Of a stretch of DNA of 64,000 nucleotides, positions 44,641 through 52,978 are shown in pieces. Source of the stretch: Poindextera sp036272595 (GTDB lineage: Bacteria; Pseudomonadota; Alphaproteobacteria; Caulobacterales; Caulobacteraceae); assembly GCA_036272595.1 (NCBI GenBank), contig DATAYM010000086.1, positions 1 to 64,000 on the forward strand, read 5' to 3'. Within the stretch, counting starts at the first letter, position 1; every line of letters begins with the position of its first letter. Position numbers and translations under genes: made by a program. The notes below the pieces were generated by a model that was not told where the DNA came from, did no database searches, and was given only the letters and a program-made list of their open reading frames with translations.

Positions 44641-44668
44641 TAGTCGCATTCCGGGCGCAAAATTCCGA

Positions 44669-46117
44669 TCAAATCGCCGCGATTGCCGCTCGCGCGCCAT
44701 TTTTGAGCAGGATTTCGAGCTTTTTCGTCAGGGTTTCCGCCAAGATCGGGCTGGCGGCGAGCGCCGGGCTGAAAATGGCCCGGTCGGCCAGCATCGATGC
44801 GACCATCTCGGCCGCGGTGTCCGCGCCCTCGAGCATCCGGGCCAGGTCGGGGGCGCGCGGGTCCTCGACCTCGAACCGCACGCCGGCCTCGTCGACCCCC
44901 AGGGACCAGCGTATCCAGGCCGCGACGGCCAGCGCCAGGGCGTCGATGGAGCGGCCGGCAGCCAGCCTCCGTTCGATGGTCGCCAACAGCCGCGGCGGCA
45001 GCTTCTGCGAGCCGTCCATGGCGATCTGGCTCAGCCGGTGGCGCAGGTGCGGGTTTTCGAACCGCCTCAGCAGCGCCTGGCGATAGGCGTCGATATCGAG
45101 GCCGGGCGTGGGGCTGAGGGTGCTCGACGCCTCGTCCCACAGCCGCCCGACATAGGCGCGCAGCGGCGGCCAGCCGATCGCCTCGTCGACCGTGGCGAAG
45201 CCGCCAAGGCCGCCGAGATAGGCGAGCGCGGAATGGGCGGCGTTGAGCAGGCGCAGCTTGGCCGCCTGCCAGGGGATCACGTCGGCGACCACCTGCACCC
45301 CGGCCGCCGCGAAGTCCGGCCTGGGACCGGCGAACCGGTCCTCGATCACCCACTGGCGGAAGTGCTCGGTGGTCACCATCGCCTCGTCGCGATAGCCGAG
45401 CCGGTTTTCCAGGAACCGCCGCGCCTCGGGCGTCGTCGCCGGGGTGATGCGGTCGACCATGCCGGACGGGAAGGCGCCGTTCCGTTCGATCCAGCCGGCC
45501 AGGCGGGGATCGATCCGCGAAGCCGCGTCCAGGACCAGGGCGCGGACGCGGGCGCCGTTGTCGTCGAGATTGTCGCAGGAGAGCACGGTGAAGGGCGCCA
45601 GGCCGGCGTTGCGCCGCCGCTCCAGCGCCTTGGCCAGGAAGCCGGCCGCTGTGGTCGGGACGTCCGCGCGCAGGTCCGCGGTCTCCGGCGCATAGCCCTT
45701 TTCGCTGATGGTCAGGCTGACCAGCTGGGTCTGGGCCGCGGCCAGCACGTCGAGCGCCAGCCGCTCGCGCCCGGCGACGGTGGCCACCGACTGGATCGCG
45801 CCCCGCACCCGAAGGGTCTCGCCCGCCGCCGACCGCTCGATCAGGGTGTAGAGCCCGTCCTGCGGCTGCAGCGCCTGCTCGGCCGCCGGCGAGCGCAGCG
45901 ACAGGCCGATGATGCTCCAGCGCCGGTCGCCGCTGCTCAGGATGTCGTCGAAAAACGCCGCCTGGTGGGCGCGGTGAAAGGCGCCGACGCCGATGTGCAC
46001 CACCCCCATCTGCGCATAGGTCCGGTCATAGCCAGGCCCCGCGACGGTCCCAGGCAGGCGCCCGAGCATGGCCTCGCTGAGGCGCTCCAGGCTTGGGGGT
46101 TTGGGTCTGTCCGCCAC
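44669..46117 (-). CDS. uxuB: Mannitol dehydrogenase family protein, probable D-fructuronate reductase
   Basis: The product is 482 residues, usual for the polyol-specific long-chain dehydrogenases. HIGVGAFHRAHQAAFFDD is the NAD(P) loop; SCDNLDDNGARVR, FPSGMVDRITPATT, and KLRLLNAAHSALAYLG with the catalytic Lys-Asn-His region follow. It interconverts D-fructuronate and D-mannonate. Divergent manD, which dehydrates mannonate, makes this the likely member rather than mannitol dehydrogenase. The GTG at 46117 (MADRPKPPSLERL) is chosen because the longer open frame runs into a dispersed repeat and would encode repeat sequence. The exact start is uncertain. Confidence 0.87.
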   Translation of the reverse strand: MADRPKPPSLERLSEAMLGRLPGTVAGPGYDRTYAQMGVVHIGVGAFHRAHQAAFFDDILSSGDRRWSIIGLSLRSPAAEQALQPQDGLYTLIERSAAGETLRVRGAIQSVATVAGRERLALDVLAAAQTQLVSLTISEKGYAPETADLRADVPTTAAGFLAKALERRRNAGLAPFTVLSCDNLDDNGARVRALVLDAASRIDPRLAGWIERNGAFPSGMVDRITPATTPEARRFLENRLGYRDEAMVTTEHFRQWVIEDRFAGPRPDFAAAGVQVVADVIPWQAAKLRLLNAAHSALAYLGGLGGFATVDEAIGWPPLRAYVGRLWDEASSTLSPTPGLDIDAYRQALLRRFENPHLRHRLSQIAMDGSQKLPPRLLATIERRLAAGRSIDALALAVAAWIRWSLGVDEAGVRFEVEDPRAPDLARMLEGADTAAEMVASMLADRAIFSPALAASPILAETLTKKLEILLKNGARAAIAAI

Positions 46118-46130
46118 GGCGGGGGAGCGC

Positions 46131-46245
46131 TCCAAAGTTCCCCTCCCCCTTGCGGGGAGGGGCCAGGGGTGGGGGTGAAACGCCGAGCTCTCCGGTTGGC
46201 GCCCCATCCCAATCCCTTCCCCCGCGAGGGCAAGGGGCTTTTGGT
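46131..46245. repeat. Palindromic repeat, family 1 variant, in divergent promoter
   Basis: Arms CCCCTCCCCCTTGCGGGGAG at the left and CCTTCCCCCGCGAGGGCAAG at the right, with TTTTGG outside, correspond to family 1 but with a shorter middle. It fills most of the 229-base gap between uxuB and manD starts, within about 14 bases of the uxuB start. Confidence 0.75.
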
Positions 46246-46346
46246 GCGCCATCGCCGCGTTTCGCGACCCTTCCCCTTATGGCCTAGGTTCGCCGGTACG
46301 CGCTATGTGAGCGCATGAGCGCCGCGCTTTTAGGGGAACATCGCCG

Positions 46347-47555
46347 ATGAAGATCGCCAGCGCGCGGGTGATCGTCACCTGCCCGGGCCGCAACTTCGTG
46401 ACCCTGAAGATCGAAACCGAGGACGGCGCCTACGGCATCGGCGACGCCACCTTGAACGGCCGCGAAAAGGCCGTGGTCGCCTATCTGGAGGACCATGTGG
46501 TCCCGACCCTGATCGGCCGCGACCCGCGGCGGATCGAGGACATCTGGCAATACCTCTACCGCGGCGCCTACTGGCGGCGGGGGCCGGTGACCATGCGGGC
46601 CATCGCCGCCGTCGACACCGCCCTCTGGGACCTGAAGGGCAAGACCCTGGGCGTTCCGCTCTACGACCTGCTCGGCGGCAGGAGCCGCGACGGGATCATG
46701 GTCTACGGCCACGCCAACGGCGACGACATCGAGCAGACGGCGGACGAGGTGCAGCGCTACCTGGAGCTGGGCTACCGCGCCGTGCGCGCGCAAAGCGGCG
46801 TGCCGGGGGTGAAGGGCGCCTACGGGGTCGGCCGCGGCCAGATGTTCTACGAGCCCGCCGACGCGGCGCTGCCGACCGAGACGGTCTGGTCGACCAGCCA
46901 GTATCTCGACCACGCGCCGAAGCTGTTCGAGCGCCTGCGCGAGCGGTTCGGCTTCGGGCCGCACCTGCTGCACGACGTCCACCACCGGCTGACGCCGCTG
47001 GAGGCGGCGCAACTGGGCAAGTCGCTGGAGCCCTATCGGCTGTTCTGGCTGGAGGACGTGACGCCGGCGGAGAACCAGGAGGGCTTCCGGCTGGTGCGCC
47101 AGCACACCACCACGCCGCTGGCGGTCGGCGAGATCTTCAACAGCCTGTGGGACTGCAAGGACCTGATCCAGGAGCAGCTGATCGACTATATCCGCGCCAC
47201 CGTGGTCGGCGCCGGCGGGCTGACGCACCTGCGGCGGATCGCCGACTTCGCCTCGGTCTGGCAGGTGCGCACCGGCTGCCATGGCGCCACCGACCTGTCG
47301 CCGGTGACCATGGGCGCGGCGCTGCATTTCGACACCTGGGTCCCCAACTTCGGCATCCAGGAATACATGCGCCACACCCCGGAGACCGACGCGGTCTTCC
47401 CGCACGCCTACCGCTTCGAGGCCGGCCTGCTGCACCCCGGCGACGCACCCGGCCATGGCGTCGATATCGACGAGGCGCTGGCGGCGCGTTTTCCGTACGA
47501 ACCCAAGCAACTTCCGGTCGCCCGTCTCGAGGACGGGACCATGTGGAACTGGTAG
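46347..47555 (+). CDS. manD: D-mannonate dehydratase, enolase superfamily
   Basis: The product is 402 residues. All residues known for the enolase-superfamily ManD are at the expected positions: Arg147 and Tyr159 in RAQSGVPGVKGAYG, metal ligands Asp210 (LLHDVHHR), Glu236 (FWLEDVTP) and Glu262 (AVGEIFN), catalytic His212 and His312 (TGCHGATD), and Glu339 (FGIQEYM). It dehydrates D-mannonate to 2-keto-3-deoxygluconate in glucuronate breakdown. The next gene follows at once with GTG after the TAG, so the two are co-transcribed. Confidence 0.95.
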   Translation: MKIASARVIVTCPGRNFVTLKIETEDGAYGIGDATLNGREKAVVAYLEDHVVPTLIGRDPRRIEDIWQYLYRGAYWRRGPVTMRAIAAVDTALWDLKGKTLGVPLYDLLGGRSRDGIMVYGHANGDDIEQTADEVQRYLELGYRAVRAQSGVPGVKGAYGVGRGQMFYEPADAALPTETVWSTSQYLDHAPKLFERLRERFGFGPHLLHDVHHRLTPLEAAQLGKSLEPYRLFWLEDVTPAENQEGFRLVRQHTTTPLAVGEIFNSLWDCKDLIQEQLIDYIRATVVGAGGLTHLRRIADFASVWQVRTGCHGATDLSPVTMGAALHFDTWVPNFGIQEYMRHTPETDAVFPHAYRFEAGLLHPGDAPGHGVDIDEALAARFPYEPKQLPVARLEDGTMWNW

Positions 47556-49910
47556 GTGGCGCGCCTCGACAAGCCGCCGCTTTTCCGCCTGGGCGCGCGC
47601 GACGGGGCGCGGCTCGACCTGGTCGCCGACGACGGCGCCGTGGCCCACGTCTTCGTGCTGGAGGACGACATCATCCGCGTCGCGGTCCTGCCGGGCGGGC
47701 GGTTTTCGATGGGCCGCACCTGGGCGATCGCCCCGGGCGCCGAGGACATCGAGGACGCGGGCCGCGACCGGTTTGACCTGACGGGGTTCACGCAGCCGGC
47801 TTTTCAACTCAGCGACTCCGATGGTCGCCTCATCGTCGAGACCAAGCGGCTGCGGCTGACTCTCACCCTCGCCGGCTTCTTCTGCCGCTGGGCCATGCGG
47901 CGTGGCGACGAATGGGTGGAGATCGCCCGCGACCGGCCGACCCAGGCCTATGATTTCGGCTGGTGGGGGGAGGGGGTCGCCCATTACCTCGCCCGGCCCG
48001 CGGGCGAGCGCTATTTCGGCCTCGGCGAATGCGCCGGACCGATGGACCGGGCCGGCCGCCGCTTCGCCCTGAGCCCCACCGACGCCCTCGGCTATGACGC
48101 CGGGACCTCGGACCCGCTCTACAAGTCCATCCCGTTCTACATCACGCTGAATTCGGCCGGGTCGGCCGCCTTCGGCCTGTTCTACGACACCCTGTCGGAC
48201 TGCGAATTCGACTTCGGCTGCGCCCGCGACAACTACCACGGCCTGTTCCGCGGCTTCGCAGCGCCGCATGGCGATCTCGACTACTATGTGATCGCCGGCC
48301 CCGCGGTCGCCGACGTCACGCGACGCTTCACCTGGCTGACCGGCCGGCCCGCCTTCCTGCCGCGCTGGAGCCTCGGCTATTCCGGCTCGACCATGGCCTA
48401 TACCGACGCGCCCGACGCCCAGGCGCGCATGGCCGAGTTCCTGGACGGCTGCGCCGCCAACGACATCCTGTGTTCCTCCTTCCACCTGTCCTCCGGCTAC
48501 ACCTCGATCGGCCCACGCCGGCATGTCTTCACCTGGAACCGCGACAAGTTCCCCGATCCTCGCGCCTTCACGGCCGGCTATGCGGCCCTCGGCGTGCATC
48601 TCTGCGCCAACATCAAGCCCTGCCTGCTGGCCGACCATCCGGAATTCGACGCCGCCTGGAAGGCCGGCCTGCTGGTCTGCGAGCCGGATGGCCAGCCGTC
48701 CTGGGTGCAGTGGTGGGACGGGCTGGGCGCCTATCTCGATTTCACCAACCCGGGCGCCGCGGCCTGGTGGAAGGCGCATGTGACCGAGAGCCTGCTGAGC
48801 TACGGCGTCGACTCCACCTGGAACGACAACAACGAGTTCGAGATCCGCTCCCCGGACGCTCTGGCCAAGGGCTTCGGCCAGCCGTTCGCGGCGCGCGAAG
48901 CCAGGACCCTGCAGACCCTGCTGATGATGCGCGCCTCGCGCCAGGCGCAGATCGCCCAAAACCCGGCCAAGCGCCCGTTCGTCGTCACCCGCGCCGGCCC
49001 GGCGGGCTTGCAGCGCTACGCCCAGACCTGGTCGGGGGACAATTCGACCTCGTGGGAGACGCTCAAGTTCAATCTGAAGATGGGCCTGGGCCTTTCGCTC
49101 TCCGGCGTCTCCAATTCCGGCCACGACATCGGCGGGTTCGCCGGCCCGGCGCCGGACGCCGAACTCTTCGTGCGCTGGGTGCAGGCCGGCGTCTTCATGC
49201 CCCGCTTCAGCATCCATTCCTGGAACGACGACGGCACGGCCAACGAGCCCTGGATGCATCCGCAGGCGACGCCGCAGGTGCGCGCCCTGATCCGCCTTCG
49301 TTACAGGCTGATGCCGTATTTCTATGACCTGGCCTGGCGTTACGCCCAGAACTTCGAGCCGATGACCCGGCCGACCTTTTACGATTTTCCCGACGATCCC
49401 CGCTGCCTGGTCGAAAACGACGAGCTGATGGTCGGCGCCGCGCTGCTGGCCGCGCCGGTGGTCGAACCCGGCCGCACCGATCGCGACATCTATCTGCCGG
49501 CGGGCTGCGCCTGGGTGGATTTCTGGACCGGCGAGCGCTTCGCCGGCGGCCAGACCGTGACTCGCCCGGCGCCGCTCCACCGCCCGCCCTTGTTGGCCCG
49601 CGAAGGCGGCGCCATCCCGCTGAACATGGCCGAACAGCATTTCGGCCGCCCCGCCGACGAGCGCGCCTTCCTGGTCTTTCCGTTCGCGGGCGAAGGCGAA
49701 TTCGCCGCCGACTGTTTCGAGGACGACGGCGAGGCGGCCCTGGCGCCGGACAGCCACGGCTTCTGGCGCCTGCGCGTCGCCTGCACCCCGGACCGCATCG
49801 TCTGCCACGGCGAACGCCTCGGCGCCCGCCCGCCGGAAGGCAAGCTCTCCATCCTCCTCCACCCCTCCGAAACCCGCCCGCTGGACGTGATCGGCGGGGA
49901 GGACGGCTAG
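47556..49910 (+). CDS. Glycoside hydrolase family 31 (alpha-glucosidase/alpha-xylosidase type)
   Basis: The product is 784 residues. The N-terminal beta-sandwich includes ERYFGLGECAGPMDRAG and YKSIPFYITL. The barrel carries the nucleophile Asp424 in STWNDNNEFE and the acid/base Asp495 in TWSGDNSTSW, followed by SNSGHDIGGFAG and FMPRFSIHSW, then the C-terminal beta domains. No signal peptide is found, so it acts in the cytoplasm. The start is GTG directly after the manD stop. Coupling to manD suggests action on an oligosaccharide that also contains uronic acid, such as glucuronoxylan fragments; the specificity is inferred. Confidence 0.92.
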   Translation: MARLDKPPLFRLGARDGARLDLVADDGAVAHVFVLEDDIIRVAVLPGGRFSMGRTWAIAPGAEDIEDAGRDRFDLTGFTQPAFQLSDSDGRLIVETKRLRLTLTLAGFFCRWAMRRGDEWVEIARDRPTQAYDFGWWGEGVAHYLARPAGERYFGLGECAGPMDRAGRRFALSPTDALGYDAGTSDPLYKSIPFYITLNSAGSAAFGLFYDTLSDCEFDFGCARDNYHGLFRGFAAPHGDLDYYVIAGPAVADVTRRFTWLTGRPAFLPRWSLGYSGSTMAYTDAPDAQARMAEFLDGCAANDILCSSFHLSSGYTSIGPRRHVFTWNRDKFPDPRAFTAGYAALGVHLCANIKPCLLADHPEFDAAWKAGLLVCEPDGQPSWVQWWDGLGAYLDFTNPGAAAWWKAHVTESLLSYGVDSTWNDNNEFEIRSPDALAKGFGQPFAAREARTLQTLLMMRASRQAQIAQNPAKRPFVVTRAGPAGLQRYAQTWSGDNSTSWETLKFNLKMGLGLSLSGVSNSGHDIGGFAGPAPDAELFVRWVQAGVFMPRFSIHSWNDDGTANEPWMHPQATPQVRALIRLRYRLMPYFYDLAWRYAQNFEPMTRPTFYDFPDDPRCLVENDELMVGAALLAAPVVEPGRTDRDIYLPAGCAWVDFWTGERFAGGQTVTRPAPLHRPPLLAREGGAIPLNMAEQHFGRPADERAFLVFPFAGEGEFAADCFEDDGEAALAPDSHGFWRLRVACTPDRIVCHGERLGARPPEGKLSILLHPSETRPLDVIGGEDG

Positions 49911-49911
49911 C

Positions 49912-50092
49912 TAAATCCTCCCCCGTTGGGGGAGGGGGACCATCCGCAGGATGGTGGAGGGGGCCTTGCCGCGTTCCGGAGCTCGAAAAGTCAGATCTTA
50001 GATCAATCCTGAAACGGGCGCGGCGGCGTCGCTCCCCCTCCACCGCACTTCGTGCGGTCCCCCTCCCCCTACGGTGGAGGATTCTGGGTCCG
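49912..50092. repeat. Palindromic intergenic repeat, family 4
   Basis: Left part TCCTCCCCCGTTGGGGGAGG then GGACCATCCGCAGGATGGTGG; right part CCCCCTCCACCGCACTTCG then GTGCGGTCCCCCTCCCCC and ACGGTGGAGGA. Four or more small hairpins are possible. It fills the whole gap between the convergent GH31 and arsC genes. A lower-GC core (about 49982-50022) separates the halves. Confidence 0.75.
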
Positions 50093-50449
50093 CTAAAGCA
50101 GCGCCTGCAGCCGATCCGCCGGCCGGCAAAGCGCGGTTCCCTTGGGCGTCACCACGATCGGGCGTTCGACCAGGATCGGTTCGGCGACCATGGCGGCGAG
50201 GATCTTGTCGTCGGGCGAGTCGACGGTGATCCCCAGCGCCTCGGCCGGCGTGCCGCGGGTGCGCAGGATGTCGCGCGGTCGGGCCTTCATGGCCCTGAGC
50301 AGGCCCTCCAGCTGCGGCCGGGTCCAGCCGGCCTTCAGGTATTCGACCACGGTCGGCTCAAGGCCCTTTTCGCGCAAGGCCGCCAGCACATTGCGAGACG
50401 TGCCGCAGTTCGGGTTGTGGAAGATGGTGACGGGAGCGGTCTTGGCCAC
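50093..50449 (-). CDS. arsC: Arsenate reductase, glutaredoxin-dependent ArsC type
   Basis: The product is 118 residues. The thioredoxin-like fold has the catalytic Cys15 in FHNPNCGTSRNVL; GLEPTVVEYLKAGWTRPQL and the stabilising Arg region PILVERPIVVTPKGTALCRP follow. It reduces arsenate to arsenite with glutathione/glutaredoxin. The start is GTG at 50449 (VAKTAPVTIFHNP). No arsR or arsB neighbour is present, so it is an orphan, and the family also contains stress-related Spx/YffB-like members; motif and length favour ArsC. It lies 21 bases after the exchanger stop. Confidence 0.88.
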   Translation of the reverse strand: MAKTAPVTIFHNPNCGTSRNVLAALREKGLEPTVVEYLKAGWTRPQLEGLLRAMKARPRDILRTRGTPAEALGITVDSPDDKILAAMVAEPILVERPIVVTPKGTALCRPADRLQALL

Positions 50450-50470
50450 TTTGCGGGTTCCTTAAAAGCT

Positions 50471-51481
50471 TCAATGGTGGGTCAGCGACGCGACCGTGAG
50501 GCCGGCGAAGACCAGGTAGAAGAGCGACATCAGCGCCAGATGGCGCCGGGTGATGTGGCCGCGCCAGAAGGCGAAGAACAAGACGCCCACCGACAAGAGG
50601 GTGATGCCGCCGGCGGCGACCAGGATGGGGTCCAGCACCCACGGCGTCCAGAACAGCCCGAACGCCGTCGGCACGGTCGCCTGGATCATCATCGCCCCGG
50701 AGATGTTGGCCAGGGCCAGGCGCACCTTGCCCTGGCGGATCCAGATCACCGCGTTCAGCGTCTCCGGCAGCTCGGTGGCGACCGGGCTGATCAGCAGCGA
50801 CAGCAGTTGCGGCTTCAGGCCCAGATAGGGGCCGAGCGCGTTCAGCTGGCCGACGAAGAAGCGCGAGGCGGCGAAGATCACCGCCAGCGCCGCCAGCGTC
50901 TGCGCGATCGCCGCCCAGGTCGCCGGGCTCTTCGCGTTCGGCGTCAGCTTCAAGGGCTCCAGGTCCGCCTCGGCCCCCTGGTCGTCGCCGCCCATCTCTT
51001 TCCAGGCATAGGCGCCGTAGGCGGCGAGGAAGAGGACGCCCAGCCACGGCTTGAAGGCGAAGGCGGCGACTCCGACCGCCAGTTTCACCGCCGAGATGAC
51101 GATGAACCACCCCTGGTCGCGGCTGAGGCCGGCATAGAGGCCCTTGGCCTCGTCGCCCTCCGGCAGTTGGCGGCGGCAGAGGAGCAGCGCCACGCCCGCC
51201 ACCGCATAGGCCAGGGTCCCCAGCACCAGCGGCCCGCCCATGGCCGCGCCGACGCCGATGTCCTTGTCGGCGACGCTGGTTCCGAAGGCCACGGCCACCA
51301 GGGTGACGACGCTTTCCGGCAGGGCGGTGCCGAAGGCGGCGAGGATGGTGCCGGTGGCCTTCTGGCCGATGGCGAGCCGGCAGCCGACCCATTCCACGCC
51401 GTTCACGAAGAACTCGCAGGCCAGGTAGATCAGCGCGGCCGAACCCAGCAGCAAAAGCAGGATGACGGGAAGGCTGTGCAC
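50471..51481 (-). CDS. CAX-type cation exchanger, probable Mn2+/Ca2+ efflux
   Basis: The product is 336 residues with about 10-11 membrane spans. It has the two inverted alpha repeats of the Na+/Ca2+ exchanger superfamily: ILAAFGTALPESVVTLVAVAFG and LISPVATELPETLNAVIWI, each with the acidic PE cation site. A hydrophilic loop (about 155-185) separates the halves. The leader carries a yybP-ykoY manganese riboswitch, which in other bacteria controls Mn2+ exporters, so manganese efflux is the best guess. The start is GTG at 51481. The stop is near arsC, which may share the transcript. Confidence 0.88.
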   Translation of the reverse strand: MHSLPVILLLLLGSAALIYLACEFFVNGVEWVGCRLAIGQKATGTILAAFGTALPESVVTLVAVAFGTSVADKDIGVGAAMGGPLVLGTLAYAVAGVALLLCRRQLPEGDEAKGLYAGLSRDQGWFIVISAVKLAVGVAAFAFKPWLGVLFLAAYGAYAWKEMGGDDQGAEADLEPLKLTPNAKSPATWAAIAQTLAALAVIFAASRFFVGQLNALGPYLGLKPQLLSLLISPVATELPETLNAVIWIRQGKVRLALANISGAMMIQATVPTAFGLFWTPWVLDPILVAAGGITLLSVGVLFFAFWRGHITRRHLALMSLFYLVFAGLTVASLTHH

Positions 51482-51554
51482 GTCGGTCTCTTTCGGGGTC
51501 GGACGGCGCGAACCAATGGGCCGGCGTCCTCGCCCGACCCAGGTGCGAACGCTG

Positions 51555-51675
51555 ATCCCGTTGGTCTCGCCAAGCCGAACTGGCCGCTCGCGCCACGGCC
51601 GAAGCCGAGTGTGTTGACGCGCACCCCTCTGACACGCGAGGGCGACTACTCCCCAAAGAGCAGCGGTTTGCTAAC
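51555..51675 (-). ncRNA. yybP-ykoY (manganese) riboswitch
   Basis: Read on the minus strand, the leader of the exchanger shows in order CTTTGGGGAGTAG (51658-51646), GCGCGTCAACACACTCGG (about 51620-51603), and GGCTTGGCGAGACC (about 51576-51563). These are the conserved loop and junction blocks of this riboswitch class, with the same order and spacing as in enterobacterial alx leaders. The remaining 70 bases to the GTG contain a GGGTCGG...CCGACCC stem, which could be the expression platform. The class binds Mn2+ and turns on exporters. Boundaries are approximate. Confidence 0.85.
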
Positions 51676-51805
51676 GGCTCGGCGCGGCGAGGTCAACGGT
51701 CACGCTGGGGATGGCGCAGCGCTTGCTGTTTTACGTCCGGATCCCAAGCCGCCGCGCCAGTTCGGTACAGGCGCGGCGGAAAACCTTCGCTAACCCAAGG
51801 CCGGT

Positions 51806-52978
51806 ATGAAAGCAGCGATGCAAGACAGCGCCTATCCAGCGCCCTTGGAAGCGGACCTGGTCGCGCCGGACGCGCTGACCGACGCCGACATCGCGGCCTG
51901 GCGGGCGCTGCAGGCCGCCGAGCCCGCCTTCGCCAGCCCGCTGCTCGGCGTCGACTTCGCCAGGGCGGTCGGCGCGGTGCGGGATGACGCCCGGGTGGCG
52001 GTCTTCCGGCGCGGCGGGCGCACCATCGGCTTTCTGGCCCACCACCGCCGGCCGGGCGGCTTCGCGCGGCCCATCGGCGCGCCGTTCTGCGACTACCACG
52101 CCCTGGTCGCCAGCCGCGACGCCGCGCTCGGCCCCGGCGAGGCGCTGCAGGCCGCGGGGCTTGGCGCGCTTCGCCTCAGCGGCCTGGTCGATCCGTTCGA
52201 GGCGTTCGGCGAAACCGTGACCACCCGGACGGCCGGCCACCGGATCGTGCTCGAGACCACCTCCGAAGCCTATCTGGAGGCGCTCTGGCGCGGCAGCGGC
52301 AACCGGCGGAAGAACTATCGCCGCTATCGCCGCTCGCTGGAAAAAGCCGTCGGCCGGGTCCGCCTGGTCGGCGACGATCGCGATCCGGCGTCGTTCGAGC
52401 GGCTGATCGCCTGGAAGCGCGACCAGTTCGCGCGCACCGGCCTGCACGACTTCCTGGCCGTGCCCTGGGCCGCCGCCCTGATGCGCGGCCTGTTCGATCA
52501 TCGCACCGAGGCTTTCGGCGGTCAGATGCTCAGTCTCTACGCCGGCGACCAGCTGGTCGCGGCCCATTTCGGCGCGCGCCAGGGCGGCTGGTTCCATCCC
52601 TGGATCAGCGCCTTCGATCCGGATCTTCGCGCCCATTCGCCGGGCACGGTGCACCAGGTCGAGGCGATCGCCGCCATGAGCGGACTTGGCCTGAGCACCT
52701 ACGACCTCGGCCCTGGCGAGGACCACTGGAAGACCCAGTTCACCAATGCCGGCGCGAGCGTCGGCGCCGGCCTCGCCGCGGCGCCCAACTTCGCCGGGGC
52801 GCTGGCCCGCTCGTCGGACCGGTTCTGGGCGCTGCCGCCCCTGCGCGGCGCGCGCCTGGTCGGGCGGGTGCGCAACCGGCTGGATCAGATCGCGGCGCTG
52901 GAGCTGACGCTCTCAGGCCGCATGCAGGGCGCGGCCTATGCGCTCGCCACGCAACGGAGACGACAATGGGCGGCGTGA
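51806..52978 (+). CDS. CelD/BcsL-like GNAT-fold acyltransferase
   Basis: The product is 390 residues. It matches Acetyltransf_6 (CelD-like) proteins by AALWRGSGNRRKNYRRYRRSLEK-type basic helix (here LWRGSGNRRKNYRRYRRS, about 162-179), FERLIAWKRDQFARTGLHDF, LYAGDQLVAAHFGARQG and WISAFDPDLRAHSPG. Such proteins N- or O-acylate polysaccharide precursors in exopolysaccharide or holdfast synthesis. Relatives include HfsK of Caulobacter, but identity is not claimed. An ATG 12 bases on is an alternative start. It overlaps the next gene by 13 bases, so the trio 51806-54800 is one operon. Confidence 0.78.
   Translation: MKAAMQDSAYPAPLEADLVAPDALTDADIAAWRALQAAEPAFASPLLGVDFARAVGAVRDDARVAVFRRGGRTIGFLAHHRRPGGFARPIGAPFCDYHALVASRDAALGPGEALQAAGLGALRLSGLVDPFEAFGETVTTRTAGHRIVLETTSEAYLEALWRGSGNRRKNYRRYRRSLEKAVGRVRLVGDDRDPASFERLIAWKRDQFARTGLHDFLAVPWAAALMRGLFDHRTEAFGGQMLSLYAGDQLVAAHFGARQGGWFHPWISAFDPDLRAHSPGTVHQVEAIAAMSGLGLSTYDLGPGEDHWKTQFTNAGASVGAGLAAAPNFAGALARSSDRFWALPPLRGARLVGRVRNRLDQIAALELTLSGRMQGAAYALATQRRRQWAA

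Noticed and set aside
46284..49862. A 1192-codon open frame on the minus strand opposite manD and GH31
   Set aside because: It is the complement of two genes with full catalytic motifs; its composition is that of a shadow frame.
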